Assembly (NCBI GenBank): GCA_023417885.1
Contig: JAEZED010000137.1
Span: 1 to 64,000, forward strand
Length of the DNA: 64,000 bases
Direction of reading: 5' to 3'
Source of the DNA: Planctomycetota bacterium
GTDB taxonomy: Bacteria; Planctomycetota; Phycisphaerae; Tepidisphaerales; Tepidisphaeraceae
Part shown: positions 28,419 through 36,227 of the stretch, in pieces
Layout of the letters: every line of letters begins with the position of its first letter
Position numbering within the stretch: the stretch's first letter is position 1
Program-made: the position numbers and the translations under genes
Notes under the pieces: model-generated
Told to the model about the DNA's origin: nothing
The model's input: only the letters and a program-made list of their open reading frames with translations
Database searches by the model: none

Positions 28419-29573
28419 TCATGCCCCGACCTCCTCGCCCGGGAAGATCCAGCGCCCGGCGAGGAAGATGCGCATCACCTGCTCCGCCGCCTCCGCCAGG
28501 TGGGCGTGCGTCCGGGGGCGCGCCTCGTCGGCGGACATCGGGCCCGGCAGGATGCTCTGGAAGCTCGTCACGCCATGCTCGTGCGCCATCACCAGCCCCG
28601 GCTGCACGGAGCCCGCCAGCACGAAGCAGGGCACGCCCGCGAGGCTGCATCGACGCGCGACCGATGTCGTCACCTTGCCGCCGAGCGAGGTCGCGTCGAA
28701 GCCCCCTTCGCCCGTGAAGCAGAGATCGGCGCCGCGCAGCTTCTCGTCCAGGCCGATCGCCTCCGCCACCACCTGCGAGCCGGGACGCAGCCGGGCGTTC
28801 ACCGCGTAGTGCAACCCGAAGCCGAGCCCGCCCGCGGCGCCCATGCCGGGCGTCTCGGCGACGATCCAGCCGTCGAGCTTCTCCGCGAGGTTGCGCAGGC
28901 GGACGTCGAACTGCTGCACCTGCCGGGGCCCGGCGCCCTTCTGTTGGCCGAAGACCGGCGCCGCGCCGCGCCGGCCGTGCAGCGGGTTGTCCACGTCGTA
29001 GAGACAGACCACCTCGGTCTCCCCGACGCCGGCGGGGGCGAAGTCGATCGACTTCACGTGCCCGAGGTCGGCCCCGGTGAAGGGGCGAGTGAGGGGGCCG
29101 TCCTCCAGTTCGATCTTCGCGCCCAGCGCCTGGGCAGCGCCGATGCCCGCGTCGAGTGTGGCGCTGCCGCCCAGGCCGATGATGATGCGCGCCACGCCCT
29201 GCTCCGCGGCGTGGCGGATCAGTTCGCCGACGCCGTACGTCGTCGTGCGCAGCGGGTCGCGCTGAGGATCTCTCAGGAGCGAGTGGCCGGCGGCGCTGGC
29301 CATGTCGAGCACCGCCGTGTCGCCGTCGAGCAGGAAGATGCGGGCGATGGCGCGCAACTCCGGGAGCGGCCCGGTCACCTCGATATCCATGACACGCGCA
29401 TCGGCACGCGCCGCGGCCAGCACCTCGGCTGTTCCCTCGCCCCCGTCCGCCATCGGAGCGAGGATCGTCGTCGCCCGCGGGGCGACCTGGAGCACCCCCT
29501 CGGCGATGGAGTGGGCTACCGACTGGGCGGCCAGCGACCCCTTGAACTTGTCCGGCGCGATGACGATTCGCAT
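28419..29573 (-). CDS. glxK: Glycerate kinase (GlxK/GarK type)
   Basis: Phosphorylates D-glycerate, linking glycolate/glyoxylate or serine catabolism to glycolysis. The 384 residues start MRIVIAPDKFKGSL, the hallmark N-terminus, followed by APMADGGEGTAEVL. IIIGLGGSATLDAGIGAAQALG and FTGEGGFDATSLGGKV are family motifs, with the C-terminal EVG end. An ATG 12 bases upstream is possible, but the chosen start matches the family. It lies next to the Gfo/Idh gene on the same strand (78-base gap), which is compatible with sugar-acid catabolism. Confidence 0.92.
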   Translation of the reverse strand: MRIVIAPDKFKGSLAAQSVAHSIAEGVLQVAPRATTILAPMADGGEGTAEVLAAARADARVMDIEVTGPLPELRAIARIFLLDGDTAVLDMASAAGHSLLRDPQRDPLRTTTYGVGELIRHAAEQGVARIIIGLGGSATLDAGIGAAQALGAKIELEDGPLTRPFTGADLGHVKSIDFAPAGVGETEVVCLYDVDNPLHGRRGAAPVFGQQKGAGPRQVQQFDVRLRNLAEKLDGWIVAETPGMGAAGGLGFGLHYAVNARLRPGSQVVAEAIGLDEKLRGADLCFTGEGGFDATSLGGKVTTSVARRCSLAGVPCFVLAGSVQPGLVMAHEHGVTSFQSILPGPMSADEARPRTHAHLAEAAEQVMRIFLAGRWIFPGEEVGA

Positions 29574-29596
29574 TGCCCGGAGCATAATGCCTCGGC

Positions 29597-30193
29597 ATGC
29601 CCGGCTCGACCTCCACCTTTTCGCTCCGCACCGCCCGCCTCCTGCTCCGCCCCTGGCAGCCGGACGACGCGGAGGCGGCCCTGGCCATCTACAGCGAGGC
29701 GCGCGTGATGCGCTACCTCGGCAGCGCGGGCGCGACGGGCGGATCGCCGCCGATCGCGGATCTCCAGACGATGCGGGAGCGGATGCAGCGGTGGTTCGAC
29801 GCGCCCGCCGATGCGTCGGGCCTCCCGGGCCGGCTGGCGATCGTGGAGAAGGAGACGCAGCTTCCCGTCGGCACGGTCATCCTGAGCCGGCTGACGGACG
29901 GGGAGGGGAAGCCGACGCCGGACGTGGAGGTGGGGTGGCACTTGCGCCCCGACCGCTGGGGGCGCGGTTACGCGACGGAAGCCGCGCGGGCAATGCTGGC
30001 CTATGCCTTCGAGATCCTCCGCCTGCCGGAGGTGTACGCGGTGGTTTACAAGGAGAACGCGCCGAGCATCCGCGTCTGCGAGCGCCTGGGGATGGAGCAC
30101 CTGGGAACGACCGACCGGTACTATGGCGTGAAGGTCGAGCTGTTTCGACTGAGACCAGAGAGTGAGCCACGGATGAACACAGATGCACGCTGA
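29597..30193 (+). CDS. RimJ/RimL-type GNAT acetyltransferase
   Basis: A 198-residue acetyltransferase. The N-terminus TARLLLRPWQPDDAEAALAIY is characteristic, and the acetyl-CoA site is in WGRGYATEAARAMLAYAF. APSIRVCERLGMEHLG is the C-terminal family motif. The substrate is unknown; relatives acetylate ribosomal proteins or antibiotics. The final ten residues (SEPRMNTDAR) and the stop codon are encoded by the decamer repeat at 30165-30194, so the native C-terminus has probably been replaced or extended. It overlaps the start of the broken GxxExxY gene by 11 bases. Confidence 0.88.
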   Translation: MPGSTSTFSLRTARLLLRPWQPDDAEAALAIYSEARVMRYLGSAGATGGSPPIADLQTMRERMQRWFDAPADASGLPGRLAIVEKETQLPVGTVILSRLTDGEGKPTPDVEVGWHLRPDRWGRGYATEAARAMLAYAFEILRLPEVYAVVYKENAPSIRVCERLGMEHLGTTDRYYGVKVELFRLRPESEPRMNTDAR

Positions 30194-30194
30194 T
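30165..30194. repeat. Decamer repeat array, left copy (inverted)
   Basis: Three 10-bp units on the plus strand, AGCCACGGAT, GAACACAGAT and GCACGCTGAT. These are the reverse complement of the ATCTGTGNNN units at 30557-30596. It overlaps the end of the GNAT gene and the start codon of the GxxExxY remnant. Confidence 0.75.
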
Positions 30195-30552
30195 GAAGAG
30201 ATCAATCAGGTGACGGAGCCTGTCATCGGGTGCGCGCTTCGAGTGGTGAACACGCTCGGATATGGGTTTCTCGAGAAGGTGTACGAGAACGCCCTGGCCC
30301 ACGAGCTTCGCAAGGCTGGCCTGAACGTGAGGGCGCAGATGCCAATTCCCGTCTGGTATGATGCTGTACAGGTGGGCGACTACTGCTGCGATCTGCGGTC
30401 GAGGCTTCCTGCTCATCGAACTCAAGACCGGAAAAAGGATTGACGACGCCCACACGGCCCAGTGCCTCAACTACCTGAAGGCCACCGGCCTCACGATCTG
30501 CCTGCTGATCAACGTAGGACCGCGCGTGGAGATCAAGCGACTCCGCCGCTGA
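30183..30552 (+). pseudogene. GxxExxY protein gene, frameshifted
   Basis: The first frame (30183 to about 30405) encodes ...LRVVNTLGYGFLEKVYENALAHELRKAG..., with the defining GFLEKVY (GxxExxY) motif. After VGDYCCDL, near base 30400, homology continues only in another frame. There GFLLIELKTGKRIDDAHTAQ carries the E-x-K of a PDDEXK-like nuclease core, then LNYLKATGLTICLLINVG and the end VEIKRLRR. Joined, the product is about 122 residues, the normal family size. One base lost or two gained near 30395-30410 explains it. The gene sits exactly between facing decamer arrays. It may be a real pseudogene or an assembly error. Confidence 0.85.
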
Positions 30553-30556
30553 TCCG

Positions 30557-30596
30557 ATCTCTGCTTATCTGTGTGAATCTGTGTTCATCTGTGGCT
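30557..30596. repeat. Decamer repeat array, right copy
   Basis: Four 10-bp units: ATCTCTGCTT (degenerate), ATCTGTGTGA, ATCTGTGTTC and ATCTGTGGCT. The last two units match the left copy at 30165-30184, reverse-complemented, except for one base (ATCTGTGG against ATCCGTGG). Confidence 0.8.
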
Positions 30597-30618
30597 AAGT
30601 ATTTCCGGAGCGATTTCC

Positions 30619-31209
30619 ATGGCGTTCACCCTTCAGATCGGCGATTCCTGCCCGGACTTCTCGCTGCCCGGCGTGGACGGGAAGACCTGGTCGCGCGACG
30701 ACTTCCGCGATGCGGCGGTACTCGTGGTCGCCTTCACCTGCAACCACTGCCCCTACGTGATCAACAGCGAGGAGCGGATCATCACCTACGCCGCGGACTA
30801 CAAGGACCGGGCGGGGGGTGGCGTGCGGCTGGTGTGCATCAACGCGAACGAGACGGACAATCATCCGACCGACGACTTCGAGCACATGCAGCAGCGGGCG
30901 CGGGAGAAGGGGTTCAACTTCCCTTACCTGCGCGGCGAGACGCAGGAGATCGCCCGGGCGTTCGGCGCGCTCAAGACGCCGCACTTCTTCCTGTTCGACC
31001 GGGAGCGCAAGCTCCGCTACACCGGCCGCATGGACGACTCCCCCCGCGAGCCCCGCGGCGCGACGACGAAGGAGCTGCGCGACGCGACGGAGGCGGTGCT
31101 CCGCGGCGAGGCGCCCCGCGTGCCGCTGACCAACCCCATCGGCTGCAACATCAAGTGGAAGGGCAAGCCGGAGAAGTGGATGCCGCCGGAAGCGTGCGAC
31201 CTGGTGTGA
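30619..31209 (+). CDS. Thioredoxin-like / AhpC-TSA family protein
   Basis: A 196-residue redoxin-fold protein without signal peptide. The N-terminus IGDSCPDFSLPGVDGKTW is AhpC/TSA-like. The active-site motif is CNHCPY (CxxC, residues about 42-47). The family's C-terminal PIGCNIKWKGK, with its single Cys, is present. CGGAG lies eight bases before the ATG. It probably acts as a cytosolic thiol oxidoreductase or peroxiredoxin-like protein; the reductant is unknown. No operon partner is evident. Confidence 0.85.
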   Translation: MAFTLQIGDSCPDFSLPGVDGKTWSRDDFRDAAVLVVAFTCNHCPYVINSEERIITYAADYKDRAGGGVRLVCINANETDNHPTDDFEHMQQRAREKGFNFPYLRGETQEIARAFGALKTPHFFLFDRERKLRYTGRMDDSPREPRGATTKELRDATEAVLRGEAPRVPLTNPIGCNIKWKGKPEKWMPPEACDLV

Positions 31210-31413
31210 TACGGATCACGAGAGGCACCCGGCCGGCATACCGGCTGCCCGATCGGGAAGGTGACCCGCCCGCGCGGGCCCACCACCCGCCGGCACCGGA
31301 AGGTGGCTGGTGCGCGTCACCTTGTTTCCGTACCCTCCCTCGCTTCATCCGAACTCCTATACATCCGTACACGACCTCGGGAGGTGTGTTTGCCGGAACC
31401 GTCTGCGACCAGG

Positions 31414-32994
31414 ATGGATCGTCCCGCCGTGCTCGCGGCGGTGTGTCTCTTTGCGCTTGTCTCGCTGGGGCTCAACGTCACCTCCTCCGGCTTTCTCGAG
31501 GCGGACGGCATCACGCATTACCTCTACGCGCGCTGGGCGCTGGCGGAGCCGCACCTGCTGACCAACGTCTGGGGGCGCCCGGTCGTCACGATCCTCCATT
31601 CGCTCCCCGCGCAGCTGCCGGGCACCTTCCTCGGCCAGCCGTGGGGGCTCATCGGCGTGCGCGCGATGAGCATGCTCCTGGCGATCGGCGCCGCGCTCCT
31701 CACCTGGCGCGTCGCTGCGGCGCAGGGTTCGGAGCATGGCCACGACCGCCCCGGCGTGGCGGCGATCTTCCTGCTCTGCATGCCGCTGGTCGTGCTCCAC
31801 TCGATCTCCGAGCTGACGGAGCTTCCCTTCGCGTTCCTGGCGATCTCGGCGCTGTGGGCTTACCAGCATCGCAGGTGGTGGGTGTTGGCGCTCCTGGCGG
31901 GCCTGCTTCCCGCGGCGCGACCCGAGGGATTCGGCTTCGCCCTCATGGCGGCGGGGGGATTGCTGCTGCACCGGCGGTGGCTGGTGCTGCTGCTGGTCCC
32001 GCTGCCGCTGATCGTGTGGGATCGCGTGGGGTGGTGGCAGTACGGCAACGTGGCGCCTGGGCAATGGTGGGAGCTGTTCCAGTGGCTGCGCGAAAACTGG
32101 CCTTACTCCGAGGAGAGCACCTACCAGAGCGGCCCGCTGCTGAAGTTCGTGGGGATGCTGCCGTCGGTGGTGGGGCCGATGATCATGCCGTTCGTGATCT
32201 TCGGCGTGATCGCGAGCTTCTCCCGCCGTGATCCGGGCTGGCAGGCAGCCGGTGGTACTGCCGATGCGATCGCGCCAACGCTGGGCGATGAGGGAACACT
32301 TGCTTACGCGTCGCGCGACACGCTGACGCCGGCAAGAACCGGCGGATGGCGTGATCACGGGACGCGGGTGGCATGGCTCGTCGCCTTCCTGCCGCTGTTC
32401 GTGCTCGCGGTGCACAGCGTGCTGCACTGGCTCGGGAAGATGGCCAGCAGCGGCGACGTGCGTTACCTGGTCAGCGTCGCCCCGTTCTGGGCGCTGCTGG
32501 GCGCGCGGGGATGGGACTGGCTGAGCCGGCGCCTGGCGTGGCGCTTCGACTACCTCCTCGCGACGGCGGCGGGGGCGCTGCCGCTGGTCGTCATGCAGAT
32601 CGCCTACCCGATCGTGCCGCTGGAGTCTGACCAGCCCGGCCGGGAGGCGCGGCAGGTGGCGTCGTGGTACGCGCAGAGCGCCTGGGCGCGCTCGCACCCG
32701 CGGCTGCTGACGGATCATCCGATCGTCTGGCTGACGCTGGACATCAACCCGCAGGCGGGCGGCGGCGGGAAAGCGCGAATCATCGACCCGCCGCCCGGGG
32801 CGATCTTCCTGTGGCACGAGATCTACAGTACGCACAACGCGGACGACCGCTTCGTCGTACCGCTGGAGATGCCGCCGATGCACGGCTGGCGCGACGTGAC
32901 GCCCGCCGACCTTCCGGCAGGCTGGCGCGTCTTCGCGACGGATCCGCAGTTGGGCCCGGGCTCAATGTCCTTCGGCCGGCTCGCCGAGGAGTGA
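31414..32994 (+). CDS. Polytopic membrane glycosyltransferase, GT39/ArnT-like
   Basis: A 526-residue protein with about ten TM helices. The first helix (LAAVCLFALVSLGLNV) is followed by an acidic loop (FLEADGITHYLYARWAL) matching the catalytic D/E of lipid-linked-sugar transferases of the PMT/ArnT superfamily. The C-terminal 120 residues are periplasmic (DQPGREARQVASWY...). A hydrophilic cytosolic-looking insert lies near residues 275-310. The start is uncertain: ATG at 31414, or TTG at 31390, which has GGGAGG five bases upstream. It overlaps the convergent phosphomannomutase gene by 33 bases. The role could be cell-surface glycosylation. Confidence 0.7.
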   Translation: MDRPAVLAAVCLFALVSLGLNVTSSGFLEADGITHYLYARWALAEPHLLTNVWGRPVVTILHSLPAQLPGTFLGQPWGLIGVRAMSMLLAIGAALLTWRVAAAQGSEHGHDRPGVAAIFLLCMPLVVLHSISELTELPFAFLAISALWAYQHRRWWVLALLAGLLPAARPEGFGFALMAAGGLLLHRRWLVLLLVPLPLIVWDRVGWWQYGNVAPGQWWELFQWLRENWPYSEESTYQSGPLLKFVGMLPSVVGPMIMPFVIFGVIASFSRRDPGWQAAGGTADAIAPTLGDEGTLAYASRDTLTPARTGGWRDHGTRVAWLVAFLPLFVLAVHSVLHWLGKMASSGDVRYLVSVAPFWALLGARGWDWLSRRLAWRFDYLLATAAGALPLVVMQIAYPIVPLESDQPGREARQVASWYAQSAWARSHPRLLTDHPIVWLTLDINPQAGGGGKARIIDPPPGAIFLWHEIYSTHNADDRFVVPLEMPPMHGWRDVTPADLPAGWRVFATDPQLGPGSMSFGRLAEE

Positions 32995-34377
32995 CTTCAT
33001 CTCGGCGAACTTCCGCTCCAGCACCGTGCGGTCGCGGGCCTCGAGGTTCAGTCGGAGCATCGGCTCGGTGTTGCTCTTGCGCACGTTGAACCACCAGCCC
33101 TCCTCGCCTGCGTCGACCGTGATGCCGTCGAGGTAGTCGATCTGGTAGCGCTTGTTCCGGTCGGCGAGCTGCCGGATGGCGGCGTCCTTCTCCTCCACGC
33201 GGAAGTTCACCTCGCCGCTGTGCGCGAAGCGCTTCAGCGGATTGATCAGCGCGCTCAGCGGCTTGTCCTGGCTGCTGAGCACCGAGAGCAGCCGAGCGAA
33301 GGCGATGGCGCCGCTGTCGGCGAAGAAGTTGTCGCGGAAGTAGAAGTGCCCGGACAGCTCGCCACCGAAGACCGCGTTCTTCTCCGCCATCGTCTTCTTG
33401 ATGAAGGCGTGGCCCACGCGGTCGCGCACCGGGACGCCGCCGGCCGCGCTGATCTCCTCCGGCACGACGTGGCTCGACCGCAGGTCGTAGACGATGGCGG
33501 CCCCCTGGTTGCCGGGCTGCTCCAGGAAGTTGCGCGCCAGAAGGGCGGTGAGGATGTCGCAGCCGATGGCGTTCCCGTCCTCGTCGGTGAAGATGCACCG
33601 GTCGGCGTCGCCGTCGAAGCAGCAGCCGGCCTCGATGTTCAGGCCCGCCTGCTCCGCCTTGCCTTCGCGGATGTGCTGCTTGAGCATCGCGAGGTTCGCC
33701 TCGACGAGCGGGTTGGGCTCGTGCACGAAGCTGCCGGTCACCTCGAACAGGATCTCGTCGATCACGAGGTTGTCGACGCCACCGAAGACCTTGGGCACCA
33801 TCACCCCCGCCATGCCGTTGCTGGCGTCCACCGCCACGCGCACCGGGCGCTTCAGGTCGAGGAAGCCCAGCACGTGCTTGCGGTAGTCGGGCCAGATGTC
33901 CGCCTCTTCGTAGCCGCCGGTCTTGCCGGTGCTGGCGGGGCGGGTGAGCTGCGCCGCGATGCGCTCGATGTCCTTCAACCCGGAGGCGGCCCCGATCGGC
34001 TTGGCCTGCGGGCCACTGATCTTGAAGCCGTTGTAGTTGACCGGATTGTGGCTGGCGGTGGTCTGGATCCCGCCGACGCAGTCGAAGAGATTGATCGCGA
34101 AGTAGATGCAGCTGGTGTCGATCATCCCGACGTCGATCACGCCCATCCCGGTCGAGCGAATGCCGTCGATCAGCGCCCCGGCCAGCTCGGGGGAGTGCGG
34201 TCGCATGTCGCGTCCGACGACCATGGTTCCCTCGCGCCGCACCTTCTGGGCCGCTCCCTCGCGCGATCGCTGGAGGAACGTGGCGGTCGCATGGCCGACT
34301 TTCCATGCGGCGTCGGCATTCAGGAGGTCGGGATAGGTCGCGCGGACGTCGTAGGCCTTGAAGATCTTCGAGATCAT
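32962..34377 (-). CDS. manB: Phosphomannomutase / phosphoglucomutase
   Basis: A 471-residue alpha-D-phosphohexomutase, interconverting hexose 1- and 6-phosphates for GDP-mannose or other nucleotide sugars. The active-site serine is Ser109 in TASHNPVNYNG. The metal loop is FDGDADRCIFTD and the sugar-binding loop is GGELSGHFYF. The phosphate-binding C-terminal loop is VRKSNTEPMLRLNLEA. The N-terminus MISKIFKAYDVRA fits family members. It is convergent with and overlaps the membrane glycosyltransferase, fitting a surface-polysaccharide theme. Confidence 0.93.
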   Translation of the reverse strand: MISKIFKAYDVRATYPDLLNADAAWKVGHATATFLQRSREGAAQKVRREGTMVVGRDMRPHSPELAGALIDGIRSTGMGVIDVGMIDTSCIYFAINLFDCVGGIQTTASHNPVNYNGFKISGPQAKPIGAASGLKDIERIAAQLTRPASTGKTGGYEEADIWPDYRKHVLGFLDLKRPVRVAVDASNGMAGVMVPKVFGGVDNLVIDEILFEVTGSFVHEPNPLVEANLAMLKQHIREGKAEQAGLNIEAGCCFDGDADRCIFTDEDGNAIGCDILTALLARNFLEQPGNQGAAIVYDLRSSHVVPEEISAAGGVPVRDRVGHAFIKKTMAEKNAVFGGELSGHFYFRDNFFADSGAIAFARLLSVLSSQDKPLSALINPLKRFAHSGEVNFRVEEKDAAIRQLADRNKRYQIDYLDGITVDAGEEGWWFNVRKSNTEPMLRLNLEARDRTVLERKFAEMKSLLGEPAEGH

Positions 34378-34552
34378 GTCCCCGGAGCATATTCCGGCTC
34401 CTTCGGCATGCCTACGCGCCTATCCCGACAAGGCAGGAAACGCCGCAGACCCGCCCGATCGCCCGCGAATCGGCTTCCAACATGGAGGCGGAACCGTTAC
34501 GCTTGCACCGTCTCTTCTTCGTCGGCCGGTTCTCACTCGACGGAGGTTGCAC

Positions 34553-35767
34553 GTGTCGGACAACGACGATGTGATGCTGGATGTGGATACGGATGATGCG
34601 CAGGCGGGGAATACGGCCCCGCCCCAGCCGGCGCCACATGCCATGCCCCAGCCGCAGGCCGACCCGGAGCAGCTCGTCCGCAACCTGAACGCCCTGCTCG
34701 AAGCGACCATCCAGTTCAAGGCGAGCGACCTGCACCTCCAGGCCGACTCACCGCCGAACGTGCGCATCGACGGCATCCTTCACCCGCTGAACCTCCCTGT
34801 CCTGACGCCCGAGATCGTCGATGACCTGGTGCGCCAGGCGCTGCGGCCGGACGACCTGCGCAAGCTCGAGGAAAGGCGGGCGCTGGACACCAGCATCCGC
34901 CGCCCGGGACTCGGGCTCTTCCGCCTCGCGCTCTTCTACGAGAAGGGGCGAAAGGCGGCCGCGTTCCGCGCCATTCCCGAGGAGCCGCCGACGCTGGAGG
35001 AGCTGAACCTCCCGCCGGTGCTCGCGGAGATCGCCGAACTGCACCGCGGCCTCGTCCTCGTGACCGGCACCACCGGTAGCGGCAAGACGACGACGCTGGC
35101 GGCCATGATCCGGCGGCTCAACGAGCGCCACCCGTACCGCATCATCACGGTGGAGGACCCGATCGAGTACGTCCATTCGAGCCGCCGCAGCCTGATCGCG
35201 CAGCGCGAGGTGGGCCACGACGCGGGCGGCTTCCTGACGAGCCTGCGCGAGGCCGTGCGGCAGGACCCGGACGTGATCCTCATCGGCGAGCTTCGCGACC
35301 CCGAAACGCTTGCCACGGCCCTCCAGGCGGCGGACACGGGGCACTTGGTCTTCAGCAGCGTTCACACGACAACGGCATCACAGACGGTGCAGCGGCTGGT
35401 GGCACTCTTCCCGATCGCCGAGCGCGAGATGCTCCTGACGCAACTGGCCTCGAACCTGGAGGCGGTCATCAGCCAGCGCCTCGCCCGCCGCGCCCATGCG
35501 AAGGGGCGGCTGCCCGTGGTAGAGATCCTGCGGACCAGTCCGCTGGTGAAGAAGCTGATCCTGGAGAACAAGATCACGTCGCTGGCGCAGGTGATCGCGA
35601 ACCGCGAGCGCGGCATGCAGAGCTTCGATCAGCACCTCGCCGACTTGTTCAAGGCGGGCGAGATCGACGCGCACCAGGCCGAGGAGCTTGCCACGCACCC
35701 CGAGGTCGTCCAGCTCGCGCGACGCGGCGTCAAGGGTGGCGACCTGGCGGGTGGGCTGGTGAGTTGA
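34553..35767 (+). CDS. pilT: PilT-like type IV pilus retraction ATPase
   Basis: Hexameric secretion-type ATPase of the PilT branch, which depolymerises pili to power twitching or DNA uptake. The GTG start at 34553 has GGAGG six bases upstream. An acidic Gln/Pro-rich N-terminal tail of about 45 residues precedes the usual start (LNALLEATIQFKASDLHLQ). Walker A is GTTGSGKTTT (residues 172-181, K178). The Asp box is ITVEDPIEYVH, Walker B is DVILIGELRDPET and the His box is HLVFSSVHTTTA. AIREGK is not seen where PilT has it; the C-terminal region reads LILENKITSLAQVI. The 404 residues are slightly long. It opens the pilus and c-di-GMP block. Confidence 0.88.
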   Translation: MSDNDDVMLDVDTDDAQAGNTAPPQPAPHAMPQPQADPEQLVRNLNALLEATIQFKASDLHLQADSPPNVRIDGILHPLNLPVLTPEIVDDLVRQALRPDDLRKLEERRALDTSIRRPGLGLFRLALFYEKGRKAAAFRAIPEEPPTLEELNLPPVLAEIAELHRGLVLVTGTTGSGKTTTLAAMIRRLNERHPYRIITVEDPIEYVHSSRRSLIAQREVGHDAGGFLTSLREAVRQDPDVILIGELRDPETLATALQAADTGHLVFSSVHTTTASQTVQRLVALFPIAEREMLLTQLASNLEAVISQRLARRAHAKGRLPVVEILRTSPLVKKLILENKITSLAQVIANRERGMQSFDQHLADLFKAGEIDAHQAEELATHPEVVQLARRGVKGGDLAGGLVS

Positions 35768-35776
35768 CCGGCCGGC

Positions 35777-36160
35777 TCACGCCGCGGACGACGGCGGGGC
35801 GGCCTGGACGACGATCCCCTTGAACTCCGCCCCGATGCGCACGCGCTCGGCGCCAATCGGGGTGCAGTGGCGCACCTCGTACCGCACCGCCAGCGGATCC
35901 GCCTTGCCGCCGGGCAGGTAGGCAATGAACTGCGAACCTACCGCCATCGGCGCGGCGCTGATGATGCAGACGCCCGATCGCGACAGGTCGCGCACGCAGA
36001 CGTCCACCGCGCCGGCGCCGCCCGAGGAGCGCGCCGCGATCAGCGTCACCCGTACGCGCAGGCCCACGCGCGGGTCGTCGCGCCGGTCCTGGGAACGATC
36101 GTCACCGCCGGCGCGGAGCGAGGCAACGATCGTCGAATAGAGCTCTGCGGTCAGTCTCAT
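35777..36160 (-). CDS. PilZ-domain protein
   Basis: A 127-residue single-domain c-di-GMP receptor. The RxxxR arm is RRDDPRVGLR near residue 27, and the D/NxSxxG motif is DLSRSGVCI near residue 58. A beta-barrel pattern follows. It is convergent with the PilT-like gene (9-base gap) and co-directional with the HDOD-GGDEF gene, so it may couple c-di-GMP to pilus function (inference from context). Confidence 0.85.
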   Translation of the reverse strand: MRLTAELYSTIVASLRAGGDDRSQDRRDDPRVGLRVRVTLIAARSSGGAGAVDVCVRDLSRSGVCIISAAPMAVGSQFIAYLPGGKADPLAVRYEVRHCTPIGAERVRIGAEFKGIVVQAAPPSSAA

Positions 36161-36227
36161 GGTGGCTCCCCGATCCGGGACGCCTGGCGTCCCTGTCTGC
36201 CCCGCCCGCGGCTGCGGGCCAATCCCC

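Noticed and set aside
30462..32231. 589-codon plus frame through the thioredoxin-like and membrane glycosyltransferase region
   Set aside because: It is out of frame with both recognisable proteins and has no coherent composition; the motif-bearing frames are 30619-31209 and 31414-32994.
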